64,000 nucleotides of DNA from Devosia ureilytica (GTDB taxonomy: Bacteria > Pseudomonadota > Alphaproteobacteria > Rhizobiales > Devosiaceae). A model generated the notes under the pieces. The model ran no database searches, had not been told where the DNA came from, and saw only the letters and a program-made list of their open reading frames with translations. The number at the start of each line of letters is the position of its first letter. The stretch's first letter is position 1. The DNA lies in contig NZ_JAMZCU010000002.1 of assembly GCF_024273195.1 (NCBI RefSeq), positions 565,640-629,639 of the forward strand, written 5' to 3'. Shown here one piece after another: positions 45,213-53,077 of this stretch. Made by a program: the position numbers and the translations under genes.

Positions 45213-45246
45213 GCCGCCCGGACATCTGTTCGGGCGGCTTTGCTTT
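45213..45246 (+). terminator. Terminator after the DUF1236 gene
   Basis: GCCGCCCG pairs with CGGGCGGC across a 10-base loop, followed by TTTGCTTT. Confidence 0.75.
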
Positions 45247-45323
45247 GCGCCGCCAATGCTTTAGATTTCCGCCCTGTATGAATTCGGGCGGCGGGGTCCG
45301 AAGGCGTTTGGAGGCGGGGGCCG

Positions 45324-45782
45324 ATGGCCGATATTCTTGACTATTGCAAGGATCTCAAACAGGTCCGGTTCAAGTCTGGCCAGGTCATGCTGCCCGAGGG
45401 CGAGCGGCTGGGAAAGCTCCTGGTGCTGGTCGAGGGGCAGGTGGAGGTTATCCGCGAACGCACCCAGGTCACCCATGTGGATGAACCCGGTTCGATCTTT
45501 GGGGAAATGGCGGTGCTGCTCGACATGGCCCATTCGGCCACGGTCAAGGCGCTCTCCCCGGTTACCGCCTATGAAATACCCGATGCGCTGACCTTCCTTG
45601 ATGGCCACCCGGAAATGAGCCTTCACATTGCCACCATGCTGGCGCGGCGGCTCTATTACACCACCTCCTACCTGGTCGATCTGCAGCAGCAGGCCGCCGG
45701 CAAGCGGCAGGACCTCGATCTGGTGGACCAGATTCTATCGACCCTGGTGGATCCGGCCGAGACCGGCAAGAAGCGGAAATGA
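45324..45782 (+). CDS. Cyclic-nucleotide-binding domain protein without DNA-binding domain
   Basis: This 152-residue protein is made of one cNMP-binding beta-barrel (VRFKSGQVMLPEGERLGKLLVLVEGQVEV, then DEPGSIFGEMAVLLDMAHSATVKA, the phosphate-cassette region) and a short helical tail. No C-terminal helix-turn-helix follows, so it is not a Crp-type regulator by itself. It may act as a sensor for a partner protein. It overlaps the SelW-like gene by four bases, which suggests coupled translation and perhaps linked redox or stress roles. Confidence 0.85.
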   Translation: MADILDYCKDLKQVRFKSGQVMLPEGERLGKLLVLVEGQVEVIRERTQVTHVDEPGSIFGEMAVLLDMAHSATVKALSPVTAYEIPDALTFLDGHPEMSLHIATMLARRLYYTTSYLVDLQQQAAGKRQDLDLVDQILSTLVDPAETGKKRK

Positions 45783-46072
45783 CCGGCAAGCCGTCTGTCA
45801 CCATAGCCTATTGCACCCAGTGCAACTGGCTGCTGCGCTCGGGCTGGATGGCTCAGGAACTGCTGTCCACCTTTTCCACCGAACTAGGGCAGGTGACCCT
45901 GGTGCCCGGCACCGGCGGCATCTTTGAAATCCATCTGGGCGATGAACTGCTCTGGGAGCGCAAGCGCGACGGCGGCTTCCCCGATATCCGCCTGCTCAAG
46001 CAGATGGTGCGCGACCGCATCGACCCGGATCGAGATCTCGGTCATGTCGATCGGATTGGCCTTGAACAGTAA
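45779..46072 (+). CDS. Rdx/SelT/SelW/SelH-family protein
   Basis: This 97-residue thioredoxin-like Rdx protein has its CTQC redox motif at Cys12-Cys15 and the downstream GTGGIFEIHLGDELLWERKRDGGFPD segment typical of the family. The first motif position is cysteine where selenoproteins carry selenocysteine. The family is thought to act in thiol redox signalling. Its start overlaps the end of the cNMP-binding gene. Confidence 0.9.
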   Translation: MTGKPSVTIAYCTQCNWLLRSGWMAQELLSTFSTELGQVTLVPGTGGIFEIHLGDELLWERKRDGGFPDIRLLKQMVRDRIDPDRDLGHVDRIGLEQ

Positions 46073-46137
46073 TGGCTTTCCAATTGTGGCGGGTGCGCTA
46101 GTCTCCTTGCTGTGAATCACTCAGGGAGGCCAGCGTC

Positions 46138-46503
46138 ATGGCACATAAATTCAATATCACGGCCGCAGCCAACGACCAGTTCAAGTTCGATTTCTCCTAT
46201 AATGCCGAGAAGATTTTCTGGTCGGAAAATTACAAGCAGAAGGCCAGCGCTCAGAACGGCATTGATTCTCTGAAAAAGAACGCGCCGGACGCTATTGTCG
46301 TCGACCTCTCCAAGGACGAGACCGGGTCGGGCTACCGCTTCGAAATCGTCGCGTCCAAGGATGGTCAGCATTTCGTGCGCTTTGTCGCCTCCAATGGCGA
46401 AACCATGGCCCGCACCGAAACCTATGCCTCCAAGGCTTCCGCCAAGAACGCCATTGAATCGCTCAAGAAGAATGGCCCCGGCGCCGAAGTGGTTGACGCG
46501 TAA
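46138..46503 (+). CDS. YegP family (DUF1508) protein, two repeats
   Basis: This 121-residue protein is built of two YegP modules, each a beta-hairpin followed by a helix ending in SAQNGIDSLKKNAPDA or SAKNAIESLKKNGPGA. The family is widespread in bacteria and its role is uncharacterised. A GGGAGG site precedes the start. It stands between the Rdx gene and an amino-acid transport pair. Confidence 0.9.
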   Translation: MAHKFNITAAANDQFKFDFSYNAEKIFWSENYKQKASAQNGIDSLKKNAPDAIVVDLSKDETGSGYRFEIVASKDGQHFVRFVASNGETMARTETYASKASAKNAIESLKKNGPGAEVVDA

Positions 46504-46575
46504 CGCTTCACCATTCCCAAGGCCGACCTCCTTGCATTAGTCTCCCGGCGAACCACTTCCGGGAGACATCTCATC

Positions 46576-47364
46576 ATGCGTATCACGTCCGTGCTTCTCG
46601 CTGGCGCCGCCCTGGCGTTCTCGGCCCTGCCCCTGGCGGCCCAGGACCTGCCCGACCTGGGCGGCCGCACCATCCACGCTGTCACCGAAAACGCCTATTA
46701 CCCGCTCAATTTCGCCGGCCCGGACGGGCAGGGCATCGGGCTCGAATATGACGTGATCAACGAGGTCGCCAAGCGCCTCAACGCGAGCGTGGAGTGGGAC
46801 CTCACCGCCTGGGACGTGATGATCGAAAGCGTACGCACCGGCCAGTTCGATATCGGCGCCGATGGCATCACCATCACCGCCGAGCGCGAAGAGCAGATTG
46901 ATTTCACTGTCCCGTTCATCACCGTCGAGCAATATTTCCTCGTACGCGCCGATGAAGAGCGCATCACCGGGCCTGAGAGCTTTGCCGAAAACACCGATCT
47001 GCTGTTCGGCGCCCAGGCCGGTACCTCGTCCTTCTACACCGCCATCTACGATGTTCTCGACGGTGACGAAGCCAATCCGCGGGTGAAGACCTTCGACAGC
47101 TTTGGCGCTGCCGTTCAGGCCGTCAAGGCCGGCGACGTTGACGCGGTCATCGCCGATCAGGCCGCCTCGGCAGGTTACATCGGCGCCGACCCAGGCGCTT
47201 TCAAACAGGCCGGCGCCGCCATCAAGTCCGACCCCTTTGGTTTCATCCTCACCCCCGGCTCTGACCTCGTCGAACCCGTCAACGCTGCCCTCGCCCAAAT
47301 GCAGGCCGACGGCTGGCTCGACGAGCGCATCAACTACTGGTTCTTCGAATACGCGGCGAATTGA
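46576..47364 (+). CDS. Amino-acid ABC transporter substrate-binding protein (family 3)
   Basis: This 262-residue periplasmic binding protein has a signal peptide ending at LPLAAQD and the family-3 pattern ENAYYPLNFAGPDGQGIGLEYDVINEVAKRLN, with FDIGADGITITAEREEQIDFTVPF later. A CGGGAGA site precedes the start. The permease gene follows after a palindromic element. The ligand is unknown, probably a polar amino acid. No ATPase gene is next to it. Confidence 0.9.
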   Translation: MRITSVLLAGAALAFSALPLAAQDLPDLGGRTIHAVTENAYYPLNFAGPDGQGIGLEYDVINEVAKRLNASVEWDLTAWDVMIESVRTGQFDIGADGITITAEREEQIDFTVPFITVEQYFLVRADEERITGPESFAENTDLLFGAQAGTSSFYTAIYDVLDGDEANPRVKTFDSFGAAVQAVKAGDVDAVIADQAASAGYIGADPGAFKQAGAAIKSDPFGFILTPGSDLVEPVNAALAQMQADGWLDERINYWFFEYAAN

Positions 47365-47397
47365 GGCCTGATTGTCTGCATGAGTTTGTGATCCTTG

Positions 47398-47498
47398 CCC
47401 CACCCTCACTCCCTCCCCATCAAGGGGAGGGAGGCGCAAGCCAGATGGCCCGTGTTCATCGTCTCCCTCTCCCTTGTTGGGAGGGATAAAGGGTGGGG
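47398..47498. repeat. Palindromic element R7, second repeat family
   Basis: CCCCACCC (47398-47405) is mirrored by GGGTGGGG (47491-47498). A CTCCCTCCCCATCAAGGGGAGGGAG hairpin and a CTCCCTCTCCCTTGTTGGGAGGG hairpin lie inside. The sequence resembles R6, not R1-R5. Confidence 0.72.
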
Positions 47499-47534
47499 GT
47501 GGCCATGCCCTCCACACCCTCGTATGCATTCCCA

Positions 47535-48353
47535 ATGACCCACCGTCCCCGCCGCCCAACCCTGTTTGCCCGCTTGCCCTATTGGCTCCTCGCCATTGGC
47601 CTGCTGTTCGTGCTCGGCCTCTGGGCGATCACCAGCAACCAGACCTATGGCGAGATCTTCCGCACCCTGTCGGGCGGCGTCCTGACCACGCTTTGGGTCA
47701 CCATCCTCGCCTTTGCCGCGGCGACAGTCCTGGGTCTGCTTATCGCCCTGGCTCGCACGTCGAGCCATCGCCTGCTGCGCGAATTGGCGACATTTTATGT
47801 CGAGATCATCCGCGGCATCCCCATTCTGGTGTTTCTCTTCTACATCGCCTTTGTCGCGGCCCCGGCCATGGTGGCGGGTTTCAATTTTGTCGTCTCGCCC
47901 CTCATCGATTGGGGCTGGATCACCCCGGCCAGCGTGCGCGGCTTCGATTTCGTCTGGCGCGCCATTTTTGCCCTGACGGTCTGCTATTCCGCCTTCATCG
48001 CCGAAATTTTTCGCGCCGGTATCGAGGCGGTGGGGCGCGGCCAGATCGAGGCGGCGCGCTCGCTCGGGCTCTCCCGCTGGCATTGCTTCCGCCACATCAT
48101 CTTCCCCCAGGCCCTGCGCACCATCCTGCCGCCGCTGGGCAATGACTTCGTCTCCATGGTCAAGGACTCGGCGCTGGTTTCGGCGCTCGGGGTGCAGGAC
48201 ATCACCCAATTGGGCAAGCTCTCCGCCTCATCGAGCTTTCTATTCTTTGAGACCTATAACGTTGTCGCCTTCCTTTACCTCACCATGACCATCTCGCTCT
48301 CCCTCTTGGTGCGCTGGCTGGAGCAGGTCATGGACAAAAGGGTATCGCGATAG
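47535..48353 (+). CDS. Amino-acid ABC transporter permease
   Basis: This is a His/Glu/Gln-type permease of about 272 residues with five or six hydrophobic segments. The EAA loop lies in QIEAARSLGLSRWHCFRHIIFPQALR. The start is uncertain because element R7 occupies the upstream region: 47535, 47505 or 47493 are all possible. It partners the binding protein encoded upstream. The ATPase must be shared or encoded elsewhere, as none follows. Confidence 0.87.
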   Translation: MTHRPRRPTLFARLPYWLLAIGLLFVLGLWAITSNQTYGEIFRTLSGGVLTTLWVTILAFAAATVLGLLIALARTSSHRLLRELATFYVEIIRGIPILVFLFYIAFVAAPAMVAGFNFVVSPLIDWGWITPASVRGFDFVWRAIFALTVCYSAFIAEIFRAGIEAVGRGQIEAARSLGLSRWHCFRHIIFPQALRTILPPLGNDFVSMVKDSALVSALGVQDITQLGKLSASSSFLFFETYNVVAFLYLTMTISLSLLVRWLEQVMDKRVSR

Positions 48354-48460
48354 AGTGTTCCTGGCAGACGTGCCAAGGGTTCTGCGGTTCTTGAACGCGA
48401 CAGCGCTTGCACGGCGGGCCGGTGGTCCCCATCTTGCAAGCGTCACCATTGGAGAGCTCC

Positions 48461-48982
48461 ATGCACGCCATCGCCCGCATCGCCATCGTCGCCGTCGCCG
48501 CCCTGAGCCTTGCTGCCTGTGGCAATCGCAACGAGGTTGGCAATGTCGGGGTCGACTGGACCGGCAATGACATCTCCATCGAGGCGCTGGCCGACCCTGA
48601 GGTGGATGGTGTCGTGTGCCACCTGTCCTTTTTCAATCGCTCCTTCATTGACCGCATGAGCCAGGGCAATTGGTTCGAGGACCCTTCCTATTCGGCGCTC
48701 GATTGCTCGGTGGTGGGTCCGGTCACGGTGGGCGACATCAATACGAACGGCGGCGAGGAAATCTTCCGCGAGGGGCGCTCCCTCATCTGGAAGTCGCTGC
48801 GCGTCACCCGCATCTATGACGCGGCCAATAATGCGCTGATTTACCTGGCCCATGCGCGCGAGATCCAGCAGGGCTCGGGCAAGATGAGCCTGTCGGTGGT
48901 GCCGCTCAATGGGCTCGACGTCACCTGGGAAAATGGCGCCCCGGCGCCCCAGCCCATGCAGGGCTCGGTCATGGTGCAATAG
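48461..48982 (+). CDS. creA: CreA family lipoprotein
   Basis: This 173-residue CreA-like protein has a lipoprotein signal with lipobox LAAC (Cys19 or 20). The conserved core reads GVVCHLSFFNRSFIDRMSQGNWFEDPS, with DCSVVGPV and LIWKSLRVTRIYD after it. The start at 48461 follows GGAGAG; an upstream extension of the frame is ignored. CreA is a periplasmic protein of unknown function, originally noted next to creBCD; the CreBC regulators are not here. Confidence 0.9.
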   Translation: MHAIARIAIVAVAALSLAACGNRNEVGNVGVDWTGNDISIEALADPEVDGVVCHLSFFNRSFIDRMSQGNWFEDPSYSALDCSVVGPVTVGDINTNGGEEIFREGRSLIWKSLRVTRIYDAANNALIYLAHAREIQQGSGKMSLSVVPLNGLDVTWENGAPAPQPMQGSVMVQ

Positions 48983-49106
48983 CCAGGGCTGTCTGCCTCG
49001 AAGGCATTTGTCTCTTACTTGAGAAAAATCGTCACTTGCTTTGACAGGCGCCAGCAAGGTGGCGCGCTCACCTTCTCCCGGTCAACTGGTGCGCCGGGAG
49101 GGACCC

Positions 49107-49310
49107 GTGAGGTCAGCGCTTGACTATGTGGCGGCCAATGCCGCCGATCTGGCCTATGGGCTGGCTTTCTTCATGGTCTGCTATCTCATCGCGCGCCTGC
49201 TCAAGGTCCCGCCACCCGTGGCCCTGGCCTTTGCCGTACTGCCCATGGTGGTGCTCTATTGGCTGCAGAACCCCAATGCGCCTGCCCGGCTGATGGCGGC
49301 GCTAACCTGA
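49107..49310 (+). CDS. Small hypothetical membrane protein
   Basis: The 67-residue protein starts at GTG 49107 after GGGAGGGA; a longer frame from 49041 has no such site. Two hydrophobic segments (LAYGLAFFMVCYLIARLL and VALAFAVLPMVVLYWL) make a helical hairpin. No family recognised. It stands between creA and a peroxiredoxin gene. Confidence 0.62.
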   Translation: MRSALDYVAANAADLAYGLAFFMVCYLIARLLKVPPPVALAFAVLPMVVLYWLQNPNAPARLMAALT

Positions 49311-49398
49311 TCTGACCAGTCGGTCCTGTCCATTTTCGCAGTCGGCAAGCGGTGAGAACAGCTTGCCGAACGCGGCCTGAACTGCGCAAAAGCGTTCC

Positions 49399-49424
49399 GC
49401 CTGACACCGCTTCAAGCGTCAGGC
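49399..49424 (+). other. Hairpin upstream of the peroxiredoxin gene
   Basis: GCCTGAC (49399-49405) pairs perfectly with GTCAGGC (49418-49424) across 12 bases, some 65 bases before the start. It could be a leader hairpin or an operator; no T-run follows. Confidence 0.4.
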
Positions 49425-49489
49425 TTCAGCACGATATTCTCAGCAAACAAACAGAGGACCCGCCTGGAAGCGGGCAAAGGAAGACGACC

Positions 49490-50125
49490 ATGGCAATCCT
49501 GATTGGCGATACCGCTCCCGATTTCACCCTGCCCTCCACCGAGGGCACCATTGCCTTCCACGACTATGTCGATGGCGCCTGGGCGGTGTTGTTCAGCCAC
49601 CCCAAGAATTTCACCCCGGTCTGCACCACCGAGTTGGGCTACACCGCCAAGCTCAAGGACGAATTCGCAAAGCGTGGCGTAAAGGTGCTGGGCCTTTCGG
49701 TCGACAAACTCGAGGATCACGCCGGCTGGGCCAAGGATATCGAGGAAACCCAAGGCACCGCGCTCAATTTCCCGCTCCTGGCCGATACCGAGGGCGAGGT
49801 CGCCCGCAAATACGACATGATCCACCCCAATGCCGACAATACCCTGACCGTGCGGTCGCTCTTCGTCATCGGGCCGGACAAGAAGGTCAAGCTCAAGATT
49901 GAATACCCCGCCTCCACTGGCCGGAACTTCAATGAGATCCTGCGCGTGATCGACAGCCTGCAGCTGACGGCCAAGCACCAGGTGGCCACCCCGGTGAACT
50001 GGAACCAGGGCGAGGACGTCATCATCGTGCCTGCCGTTACCAATGAAGCGGCCAAGGCCAAGTACCCCGATGGCTGGAAGGAACTAAAGCCCTACCTGCG
50101 CATCGTGCCCCAGCCCAAGGGCTGA
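49490..50125 (+). CDS. 1-Cys peroxiredoxin (Prx6-like)
   Basis: This 211-residue peroxiredoxin has its peroxidatic Cys45 in [10 protein letters not shown]. The Prx6-type C-terminal half is present ([39 protein letters not shown], then ATPVNW). It reduces peroxides with a single active cysteine. The start at 49490 follows AAAGGAAG. The cytoplasmic location is inferred from the absence of a signal peptide. It adds to the oxidative-defence genes nearby (msrA, glutathione peroxidase). Confidence 0.93.
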   Translation: MAILIGDTAPDFTLPSTEGTIAFHDYVDGAWAVLFSHPKNFTPVCTTELGYTAKLKDEFAKRGVKVLGLSVDKLEDHAGWAKDIEETQGTALNFPLLADTEGEVARKYDMIHPNADNTLTVRSLFVIGPDKKVKLKIEYPASTGRNFNEILRVIDSLQLTAKHQVATPVNWNQGEDVIIVPAVTNEAAKAKYPDGWKELKPYLRIVPQPKG

Positions 50126-50580
50126 GGCCCTTCATTCAGTTTCTCCCTGACCAACTTGGGGGGCGGTGGCGCGGCCATCACCCCCTTTTCTCTGCCCTTT
50201 GGCGGCCCAAGCTGCCACATTCGCGCCCCATTTCGGGCCTGCTCCGGCTTTTTCGGTCGTGCTTGGTGGCTCCAAAGACCCGTTTTCTGGCCTTTGGCGA
50301 CGCTTTGCCGGAACCGTTGCCCATCGGACACACCGCGCAAATCGGTTCCGCTCACTCCGACAATCGGGCTTTGATGCGGCACGCTGCCGGAAAAATGCGG
50401 ATTCTCGTTCTAAGGTTTCCCGATTCTGAACGGTCCGGCCAAGCGCTCACTGTGCCAAATCCTGTGCTTTGGCGGCATCAAACTGGGGCGTCAGGTCGCA
50501 GGCGGCCCATTTGGCCCAGATTCCGGCCCGGCCTGCCTCTATTGAAGCGGCATCGACAATTTCAGCGAGCCTCTGGACCA
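50126..50580. other. 455-base intergenic region without supported gene
   Basis: This stretch lies between the peroxiredoxin gene and the RlpA-like gene. The frames crossing it contain no recognisable domain, and no tRNA or strong hairpin with T-run was seen. It probably contains the promoter of the RlpA-like gene. Confidence 0.4.
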
Positions 50581-50934
50581 TTGACTAAGACAGCCGTAAT
50601 CGCCGCCGCATCGGCCGCAGCCCTTCTCCTCCTCACCCCTGCAGCCTATGCCCAGTGTGGTGGCGCCTCCTGGTACGGTCCCGGATTTCACGGCAAGACT
50701 GCCGCGTCCGGTCAGACTTTCGACCAGAACGCCATGACCGCGGCGCACCGGACCCTTCCTTTCGGTACCAAGGTCGAAGTGACCGACCAGTCCACCGGCA
50801 AGTCGGTGGAAGTCACCATCAATGATCGTGGCCCCTTCGTGGGCAAGCGCATCATCGATCTTTCCAAGGGCGCCGCAGCGGCCCTCGGATTTCAGAACAA
50901 GGGCGTGACGTCGGTCTGCATTGCGCAGCGCTAG
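50581..50934 (+). CDS. RlpA-like double-psi beta-barrel protein
   Basis: This secreted protein of about 117 residues has a signal peptide ending in AAYAQ, followed by the RlpA double-psi barrel: [39 protein letters not shown] and [25 protein letters not shown]. RlpA proteins are septal lytic transglycosylases or related wall-binding proteins. This one is short, lacks a SPOR domain and has no lipobox. The start is taken as TTG 50581 because the signal peptide begins there; no clear ribosome binding site was seen. Confidence 0.85.
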   Translation: MTKTAVIAAASAAALLLLTPAAYAQCGGASWYGPGFHGKTAASGQTFDQNAMTAAHRTLPFGTKVEVTDQSTGKSVEVTINDRGPFVGKRIIDLSKGAAAALGFQNKGVTSVCIAQR

Positions 50935-50990
50935 AGCGCTTCCAGCAAAACTGGCTCCGGTTTTGCGGTCGGAAACGCAACAAGACAAAC
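50934..50990. repeat. Rhizobial-type palindromic intergenic repeat
   Basis: GCAAAAC (50945-50951) pairs with GTTTTGC (50960-50966), and outer arms GCGCTTCC and GGAAACGC pair in 7 of 8 positions. The pattern AGAGCGCTTCCAGCAAAA...CCGGTTTTGCG...GGAAACGC is a family of repeats widely seen between Rhizobiales genes. Confidence 0.65.
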
Positions 50991-51060
50991 ATTTGGGGCA
51001 ATTCAGCGTTTCATAGAAATGGTGAATTGATCCAAGCTCTCGCCTCTCAAGATCATCAAG

Positions 51061-51092
51061 GGCCGCCCGACATTCGGGCGGCCTTTTTGTTT
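51061..51092 (+). terminator. Terminator after the RlpA-like gene
   Basis: GGCCGCCCG pairs perfectly with CGGGCGGCC across five bases, followed by TTTTTGTTT. Confidence 0.9.
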
Positions 51093-51109
51093 GGTCGCGA
51101 CCTGGGCGC

Positions 51110-51262
51110 TCACAGGTCCGGCTGCCGGGCGACAAAGTCGCCGATATTATCCCGCTCTGTGCCGATATCGGCCAGCAGCCGGTCGTCGAGCGTGGCCAGT
51201 TTACGCCGGGCAATATTGCGCAACCGCCAATTGTGCAGCCTGCGTACAATGGGTTCAAACAT
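51110..51262 (-). CDS. DUF1127 protein
   Basis: This 50-residue basic protein has the DUF1127/YjiS core LRNIARRKLATLDDRLLADIGTERDNI. The start at 51262 follows AAGGAGACC on the minus strand; a longer frame covering 51559 lies opposite the LysR gene and is ignored. Short DUF1127 proteins in alphaproteobacteria bind RNA and affect phosphate or carbon metabolism in the few cases studied; the role here is unknown. Confidence 0.87.
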   Translation of the reverse strand: MFEPIVRRLHNWRLRNIARRKLATLDDRLLADIGTERDNIGDFVARQPDL

Positions 51263-51443
51263 CTTTGGTCTCCTTGAATGGAACGCAGCCGACCGGCATC
51301 GCAGGACCTCCATCCTGCGTTTCAAAATTGATATGATCGGCTGTGTCTTCGGACAGATCCTGCTGCCCGCTACTGCTACAATTGCGAATTTTCGCTGCCT
51401 GGCGCTATAGTCAGGATCGAAACACGCTTTGCAGGGATGAAAA

Positions 51444-52316
51444 ATGGATTTCGCCTGGGACGACCTTCGGCTGTTTCTTGATGTCGCACGGCTGGGCGGC
51501 CTCACTGCCGCGACCCAGACCACCGGCCTTTCGGCCGCCACTCTCGGGCGGCGGGTCACGGCGCTTGAACATCATGTGGGCGAGCCGCTCTTCCTGCGCA
51601 GCCAGACCGGCTACCGGCTGACGCCGGCGGGCGAGGAGCTACTGTTGCGCGCCGAAGAGGTCGAGGCGGCCATGCTCTCGCTCAAACGCTGGAAGGACGG
51701 CGCCATGGGCGAGCGGGTCGTGCGCGTCTCAGCGGGGCCCTGGACTTCGGCTTTTCTGGCGCGCCACATTGCCGGCATCTGGACCGCCGCGGACCGTTTC
51801 ACGCTCGAACTGGTGACGGCCAGCCATAAGGTCGATATCGGCCGCCGCCATGCCGATATCGGCATTCGGAACCAGCGCCCCACCGAGCAGTGGCTGGCAG
51901 GACGCCTGGTCGGCAAGGTGGCCTATGGCCTCTATGCCCGGCCCGAAATGATCAGTGGCGTGGCCGCGGGCTATTTTGTCGGCGTTGCCGGCGAGGCCAG
52001 CCAGACCCATTCGGCTCGCTGGCTGCAGGCCCGCCATGGCGACCGCATCGCCACGCGCGGCAATGACGCCATGAGCGTCCTGGAACTGGTGGCCGCCGGG
52101 GCCGGCATGTCGGTGTTTCCCTGCTTCGTGGGCGACAGCGAGGCGCGGGTGGCGCGCATGGCGGGGATCATCCCGGAGTTGGAAACCGAGCAATGGCTGG
52201 TCTGTCATCATGAGGAGCGGCATGTGCCGGCCGTGCGCACCGTCACCGAGCGCATCGCCGATCTGCTGCGGGAGCACGCGCCCCTGTTTCGCGGCGATCT
52301 GGGCGAGCGTCAGTAA
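51444..52316 (+). CDS. LysR-family transcriptional regulator
   Basis: This 290-residue regulator has an N-terminal helix-turn-helix (DLRLFLDVARLGGLTAATQTTGLSAATLGRRVTALE) and a short effector domain starting at RVVRVSAGPW. It resembles the LysR branch whose members lack a divergent partner operon. The DUF1127 gene is on the opposite strand upstream and could be a target. No effector can be named. Confidence 0.88.
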   Translation: MDFAWDDLRLFLDVARLGGLTAATQTTGLSAATLGRRVTALEHHVGEPLFLRSQTGYRLTPAGEELLLRAEEVEAAMLSLKRWKDGAMGERVVRVSAGPWTSAFLARHIAGIWTAADRFTLELVTASHKVDIGRRHADIGIRNQRPTEQWLAGRLVGKVAYGLYARPEMISGVAAGYFVGVAGEASQTHSARWLQARHGDRIATRGNDAMSVLELVAAGAGMSVFPCFVGDSEARVARMAGIIPELETEQWLVCHHEERHVPAVRTVTERIADLLREHAPLFRGDLGERQ

Positions 52317-52406
52317 AGATTTTCAGTAATATTTCGCATTAGAGGTATGTTAGCAGCTTGCCTCCAGTATTCGGCACGGACGCAGAAAATATTGGCGGGC
52401 GATACT

Positions 52407-52964
52407 ATGCGTGCATACGCTTATGTCGTGGGTTCCGGCATCGGGCCGGGATCGGCGCTATTGGACTTGGCGCGAGGGCTCGGCTTTGCCGGCGTGTCCT
52501 CCTATTCGGGCATTACCCAGGCCGAGCAGCAGGCGCAGGTCACCCCGCTCTGCTTTTTCCTCTGTGCCGCCACCGAGGATTTCGCCAGCCTGCGCAATGT
52601 CGCCAATGCCGTGCGCTTCAGCACCACGCGCCGACTTCGGTTCTCGCCGCTGATCTACTTTGCCGAAAGTCCGTCGGTGGACGGCATCAATGCCTGCCTC
52701 AATATGGGGTTTGATGACATCATCACCATGCCTTTTACCCGTAAGCGCGTGCTGGATCGGGTGGCGCGGCAGGTGGGCCAGAATGTCACCTATTATGAAA
52801 CGCCCAGCTATTTCGGGCCGGATCGCCGTGGCCGCGACGCGCCGCAATCCAGGGTTCAGGACAAACGTCACGGTGGCCCTTTCCGAAGGCTCGAAATTAT
52901 CCGCAGCCTCACCAGCGGGGTCAATGTGCTGCGCGACGAGCAGTTTGCCTCCGCGCTCATGTGA
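52407..52964 (+). CDS. Degenerate receiver-domain-like protein
   Basis: This 185-residue protein ends its core with GFDDIITMPFTRKRVLDRVARQV, which matches the alpha4-beta5-alpha5 end of CheY-type receivers (GADDYLTKPF), but the switch Lys is Met. No phosphorylatable Asp is evident in the expected DxxMP position. A tail with YFGPDRRGRD, a motif found after receiver domains in alphaproteobacteria, follows. It may be a phosphorylation-independent signalling protein. The start at 52407 has a weak ribosome binding site. Confidence 0.65.
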   Translation: MRAYAYVVGSGIGPGSALLDLARGLGFAGVSSYSGITQAEQQAQVTPLCFFLCAATEDFASLRNVANAVRFSTTRRLRFSPLIYFAESPSVDGINACLNMGFDDIITMPFTRKRVLDRVARQVGQNVTYYETPSYFGPDRRGRDAPQSRVQDKRHGGPFRRLEIIRSLTSGVNVLRDEQFASALM

Positions 52965-53077
52965 CCGGAATGCAATCGTTGCAATAAACCGTTCTACGCG
53001 CCGTCGGCACCTATTCTCAGCCCTGGCGAAATGGCTTAGCCTCACGGGCAATAACCTTTATTGAGCACTAAACCAAA

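Noticed and set aside
50263..50580. Upstream part of the frame containing the RlpA-like gene
   Set aside because: The signal peptide begins only at 50581, and the upstream residues have no family similarity.
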